DNA of 9,950 bases from DATIHK01 sp035480775 (GTDB taxonomy: Bacteria > Patescibacteriota > WWE3 > UBA101185 > UBA10185): positions 1 through 9,950 of the forward strand of contig DATIHK010000033.1 in the NCBI GenBank assembly GCA_035480775.1, given 5' to 3'. The number at the start of each line of letters is the position of its first letter. Position 1 is the first letter of the stretch. Of the stretch, positions 8,179 through 9,950 are shown piece after piece. A model generated the notes under the pieces. It had not been told where the DNA came from. It saw only the letters and a program-made list of their open reading frames with translations, and did not search any database. The position numbers were made by a program, and so were the translations under genes.

Positions 8179-8207
8179 TTGACAGAATAATGCGTAGCAT
8201 ATATACT
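8179..8207 (+). promoter_or_regulatory. Near-consensus promoter of the small GC-rich gene
   Basis: A perfect TTGACA (8179-8184), an optimal 17-bp spacer and TATACT (8202-8207, 5/6) make the best sigma-70 promoter in the window. Transcription would start near 8214 and give a leader of about 48 nt. The strength of the match suggests high, probably constitutive expression. Confidence 0.78.
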
Positions 8208-8245
8208 ATACTTAATTTGTAACATCATATATAAATCCTCTAGTC

Positions 8246-8253
8246 AAAAGGAG
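8246..8253 (+). promoter_or_regulatory. Strong Shine-Dalgarno site
   Basis: AAAAGGAG lies 8 nt before the ATG at 8262 and pairs over seven bases with the 16S tail CCTCCTTT in this window. It fixes the start codon. No other protein gene here has a comparable site. Confidence 0.85.
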
Positions 8254-8261
8254 TTCGAAAC

Positions 8262-8501
8262 ATGATCAAGCGGAGTTTTGCCTTTGGTGGTGTTATATGC
8301 GGCGCGTTGATGCTGCTTGGTCAACCAGCCCTAGGCATCATATTTGGACTGTGCGCGGCTGCGGGAAGCCATATACTCCAGCACGCCACCCGCAAGCACA
8401 ACAGCAGTCCGAAGGATGTCCATATCCAGCGCTATCAGCTGCTCCTACTCGCCGGCCTCAATCAGGAAAATGCTGAGCGAATAGCAACCATCTGGGATTA
8501 G
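8262..8501 (+). CDS. Small GC-rich membrane-associated protein of unknown function
   Basis: A 79-residue protein, not recognised. Residues 5-40 are hydrophobic and glycine/alanine-rich, fitting one long or two short membrane helices with a turn at GQPALG. They are followed by a basic stretch (TRKH) and a polar helix ending AGLNQENAERIATIWD. Its GC content is about 54% by hand count, against 33% for a sample line of the gene before it (7441-7500). No leucine is encoded by TTA, the common choice in its neighbours, and CTC, CTG, GCC and CGC are frequent. It has its own near-consensus promoter, a strong Shine-Dalgarno site and a hairpin terminator, so it is a self-contained unit. The clean translation signals argue that it is a real gene. 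Recent transfer or selection for high expression could explain the composition. No toxin, bacteriocin or phage family is recognised. Confidence 0.75.
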   Translation: MIKRSFAFGGVICGALMLLGQPALGIIFGLCAAAGSHILQHATRKHNSSPKDVHIQRYQLLLLAGLNQENAERIATIWD

Positions 8502-8511
8502 CTGAATACAA

Positions 8512-8557
8512 ACCGGGAAACCCGCCGACAACACGTCGCGAGCTTTCCGGTTTTTTT
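8512..8557. terminator. Bidirectional terminator between the small gene and mnmA
   Basis: A GC-rich hairpin opens with ACCGG and closes with CCGGT, with further pairing inside. On the plus strand it runs straight into seven T residues (8551-8557), a classic Rho-independent terminator for the small gene. The mnmA stop codon (8556-8558) overlaps the end of the T run. Read on the minus strand the stem is at least as good, with eight further pairs after one mismatch, so the hairpin probably also ends mnmA transcription. Confidence 0.8.
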
Positions 8558-9596
8558 ATTCTCTAATTACTCCTCCACCCAAGCATAAATTGTCAATATA
8601 AAATACAGCGCTTTGACCTGGAGCTACTGCAAAGATTGGATTAGTTAAACTAACCTCTGCAATATCCTTTGCAGGTTCGTAGACCACGTGTGCAGCAAAC
8701 ATTTCACCCAGATGACGTATTCGTACTTCGCAATCAAATTCATTCTCTTTTAGCTCGTTGATCCAGTGCAATTTTTCAACTGTAAACTTATCTTTGTTAA
8801 CTTCTCCGACAAATCCCACTATTAATTCGTTTTTTTCAACATTCTTGCCAATTACATATAAAGGTAAACCTTGGTATTTGGTGACTATAAATCCATGGCG
8901 TTGGCCGATGGTGTAAAACCAAGCACCTTCATGAGTACCTATGACCTCTCCGCCTTTGTTAACGACGTTTCCGGGTACAATTTTTAGTCGTTGCTTTAAA
9001 AACTCTTTTATATCTACTTCTCCGATAAAGCAAATGCCTACACTATCAGGTTTCTCGGCTGTAATTAAATTTTGTTCCTTAGCAATTTTGCGGATTTCTG
9101 TTTTTTTCATGTTTCCAACTGGAAAAGTAGTTTTAGAAAGTTGATTTTCGTTTAAAACATACAAAAAGTAGGATTGGTCTTTGGTTGTGTCGACACCTTT
9201 GTATAAGTGTTTTCCGTCAGTACGAGCATAGTGGCCAGTAGCAACTCCGTCAAAGCCGTTTTTTAAAGCCCATTCCAAAAAAAGCCCAAACTTAATTTCG
9301 CGATTGCACATCACGTCGGGGTTGGGAGTTCTTCCGGCTTCATATTCTTTAAAAAAGTACTCGATAACCTTTTCTTTGTACTCTTTTATAAAGTCTAGAT
9401 ATTCAAATTTAATGCCCAATTTAGAGGCTACAGCGACCGCGTCTGCACGATCTTGTTCGGCAGTGCATCCATCAGCTTTTGAATCCCAGCACTGCATGTA
9501 AACTCCGGTTAGTTCATAACCTTGTTGTTGGAGTAAATATGCAGAAACTGAAGAGTCAACGCCACCACTTAGGCCTACTGCTATACGTTTAGTCAT
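8556..9596 (-). CDS. mnmA: tRNA-uridine 2-sulfurtransferase MnmA
   Basis: Cytosolic enzyme that thiolates U34 (to s2U) in tRNAs for Lys, Glu and Gln, using ATP to adenylate the base and a persulfide as sulfur donor. The PP-loop ATP site SGGVDSS is at 10-16. The first catalytic cysteine is C97 in PNPDVMCNREIKF, and the second is C189 in GICFIG. GHYAR (121-125) and the TIGQRHG segment (229-235) of the C-terminal half are also present. At 346 residues it is slightly short but complete, ending in the beta-barrel segment PGQSAVFY...GGGVIRE. The start is ATG at 9596 with no Shine-Dalgarno site. It is flanked on both sides by hairpin terminators and is probably a single-gene unit. No cysteine desulfurase or sulfur-relay gene is nearby. 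Confidence 0.97.
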   Translation of the reverse strand: MTKRIAVGLSGGVDSSVSAYLLQQQGYELTGVYMQCWDSKADGCTAEQDRADAVAVASKLGIKFEYLDFIKEYKEKVIEYFFKEYEAGRTPNPDVMCNREIKFGLFLEWALKNGFDGVATGHYARTDGKHLYKGVDTTKDQSYFLYVLNENQLSKTTFPVGNMKKTEIRKIAKEQNLITAEKPDSVGICFIGEVDIKEFLKQRLKIVPGNVVNKGGEVIGTHEGAWFYTIGQRHGFIVTKYQGLPLYVIGKNVEKNELIVGFVGEVNKDKFTVEKLHWINELKENEFDCEVRIRHLGEMFAAHVVYEPAKDIAEVSLTNPIFAVAPGQSAVFYIDNLCLGGGVIRE

Positions 9597-9618
9597 GGGG
9601 AGAAGATAGCAAAATTTG

Positions 9619-9624
9619 ATTATA
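9619..9624 (-). promoter_or_regulatory. Possible -10 element of mnmA
   Basis: A perfect TATAAT on the minus strand predicts transcription from about 9612, a leader of roughly 16 nt before the mnmA ATG. The expected -35 position falls in the terminator hairpin of the upstream gene and shows no good match. Confidence 0.4.
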
Positions 9625-9634
9625 GAACCAACTA

Positions 9635-9686
9635 ACCGGAACCGTTTGACGCTAAAACAATTGCGCCCGACGGCTCCGGTTTTTTT
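9635..9686. terminator. Terminator hairpin after the right-edge gene
   Basis: ACCGGA and TCCGGT form the base of a long stem, with CCG/CGG and CGC/GCG pairs further in and a 10-nt AT-rich loop. It begins 3 bp past the stop codon of the minus-strand gene at 9690. Plus-strand A-C mismatches become G-U pairs on the minus strand, which favours minus-strand function. The perfect T run, however, is on the plus side (9681-9686); the minus-strand tail is only moderately T-rich. No plus-strand gene ends here. Confidence 0.55.
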
Positions 9687-9689
9687 AAA

Positions 9690-9950
9690 TTACTCCACAG
9701 GTTTTACACGAATTACACTGTCAGCAATCTGTACAATCTCACCTTGGCAAATCTCTAAACTTACTTCTTTTTTTCTGTTCTCGTATTCACGCGGATAGTT
9801 TTTTCGATGCATAAGCACCCGCTGCCCCACATAAATCTTGATCTGAGACTTGCGTTGGGTGTTCGTGATTATGTAGATGCCATTTTCAACTCCACCATAT
9901 TGACCAACGACCAAAGTAATGATGGAGTTCTTCTTCTTCAACGTAACCAC
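9690..9950 (-). CDS. Unrecognised protein, possibly truncated by the window edge
   Basis: An open frame of 86 codons reaches the right edge of the window. The first visible codon is GTG and could be the start, but the gene may equally begin outside. The visible part alternates beta-strand-like stretches (SIITLVVGQYG, GIYIITN, QIKIYVGQRVLM) with basic segments (KNYPREYENRKKE) and ends in a strand-like IVQIADSVIRVKPVE. There is no signal peptide or membrane helix. The pattern would suit a small beta-barrel, perhaps a nucleic-acid-binding domain, but no family is recognised. It reads in the same direction as mnmA, about 94 bp upstream of it, and is separated from it by a hairpin. Confidence 0.6.
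   Translation of the reverse strand: MVTLKKKNSIITLVVGQYGGVENGIYIITNTQRKSQIKIYVGQRVLMHRKNYPREYENRKKEVSLEICQGEIVQIADSVIRVKPVE

Noticed and set aside
9635..9686. Terminator of an unannotated plus-strand small RNA
   Set aside because: The T run is on the plus strand, but no promoter or structured RNA is seen upstream on that strand, and the stem pairs better on the minus strand, directly after a stop codon.

Overview
The window looks like a chromosomal piece of an AT-rich bacterium of the Candidate Phyla Radiation (Patescibacteria). The 16S rRNA gene is short (about 1.47 kb), carries substitutions at normally near-invariant sites, and is not followed by 23S, 5S or tRNA genes. Most protein genes start without a Shine-Dalgarno site. 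TGA is used as a stop (for example at 4425-4427 and after the M23 gene), so the TGA-as-glycine code of Gracilibacteria and Absconditabacteria does not apply. The lineage within the radiation cannot be fixed by eye.

Layout. Left part: yvcK (minus), with a possible next gene cut by the left edge. Then, on the plus strand, tRNA-Ile(GAU) sits 21 bp upstream of a histidine phosphatase gene. A minus-strand pair follows, a NUDIX-family protein then a small membrane protein; it converges on the phosphatase gene with a 2 bp gap. Centre: the 16S rRNA gene (2845-4311, minus). Its promoter overlaps the stop codon of the gene upstream of it, a 438-residue fusion of a BpsA-type aminopropyltransferase with an S-adenosylmethionine decarboxylase domain. 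Right part: diverging from the fusion gene is a secreted protein with Asp-box repeats and an M23 peptidase domain. Next come a GC-rich small membrane-protein gene with its own promoter, ribosome binding site and terminator, then mnmA (minus) and a short unrecognised gene at the right edge (minus).

Functional themes. Translation: 16S rRNA, tRNA-Ile and MnmA, which thiolates U34 of tRNAs. Cell envelope: YvcK and the secreted M23 protein. Polyamines: the fusion could make decarboxylated SAM and use it in one polypeptide. The two observations most worth following are this fusion and the 8.18-8.56 kb cassette, which differs from everything around it in GC content, codon use and signal strength. 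No mobile element, CRISPR array or defence system was seen.
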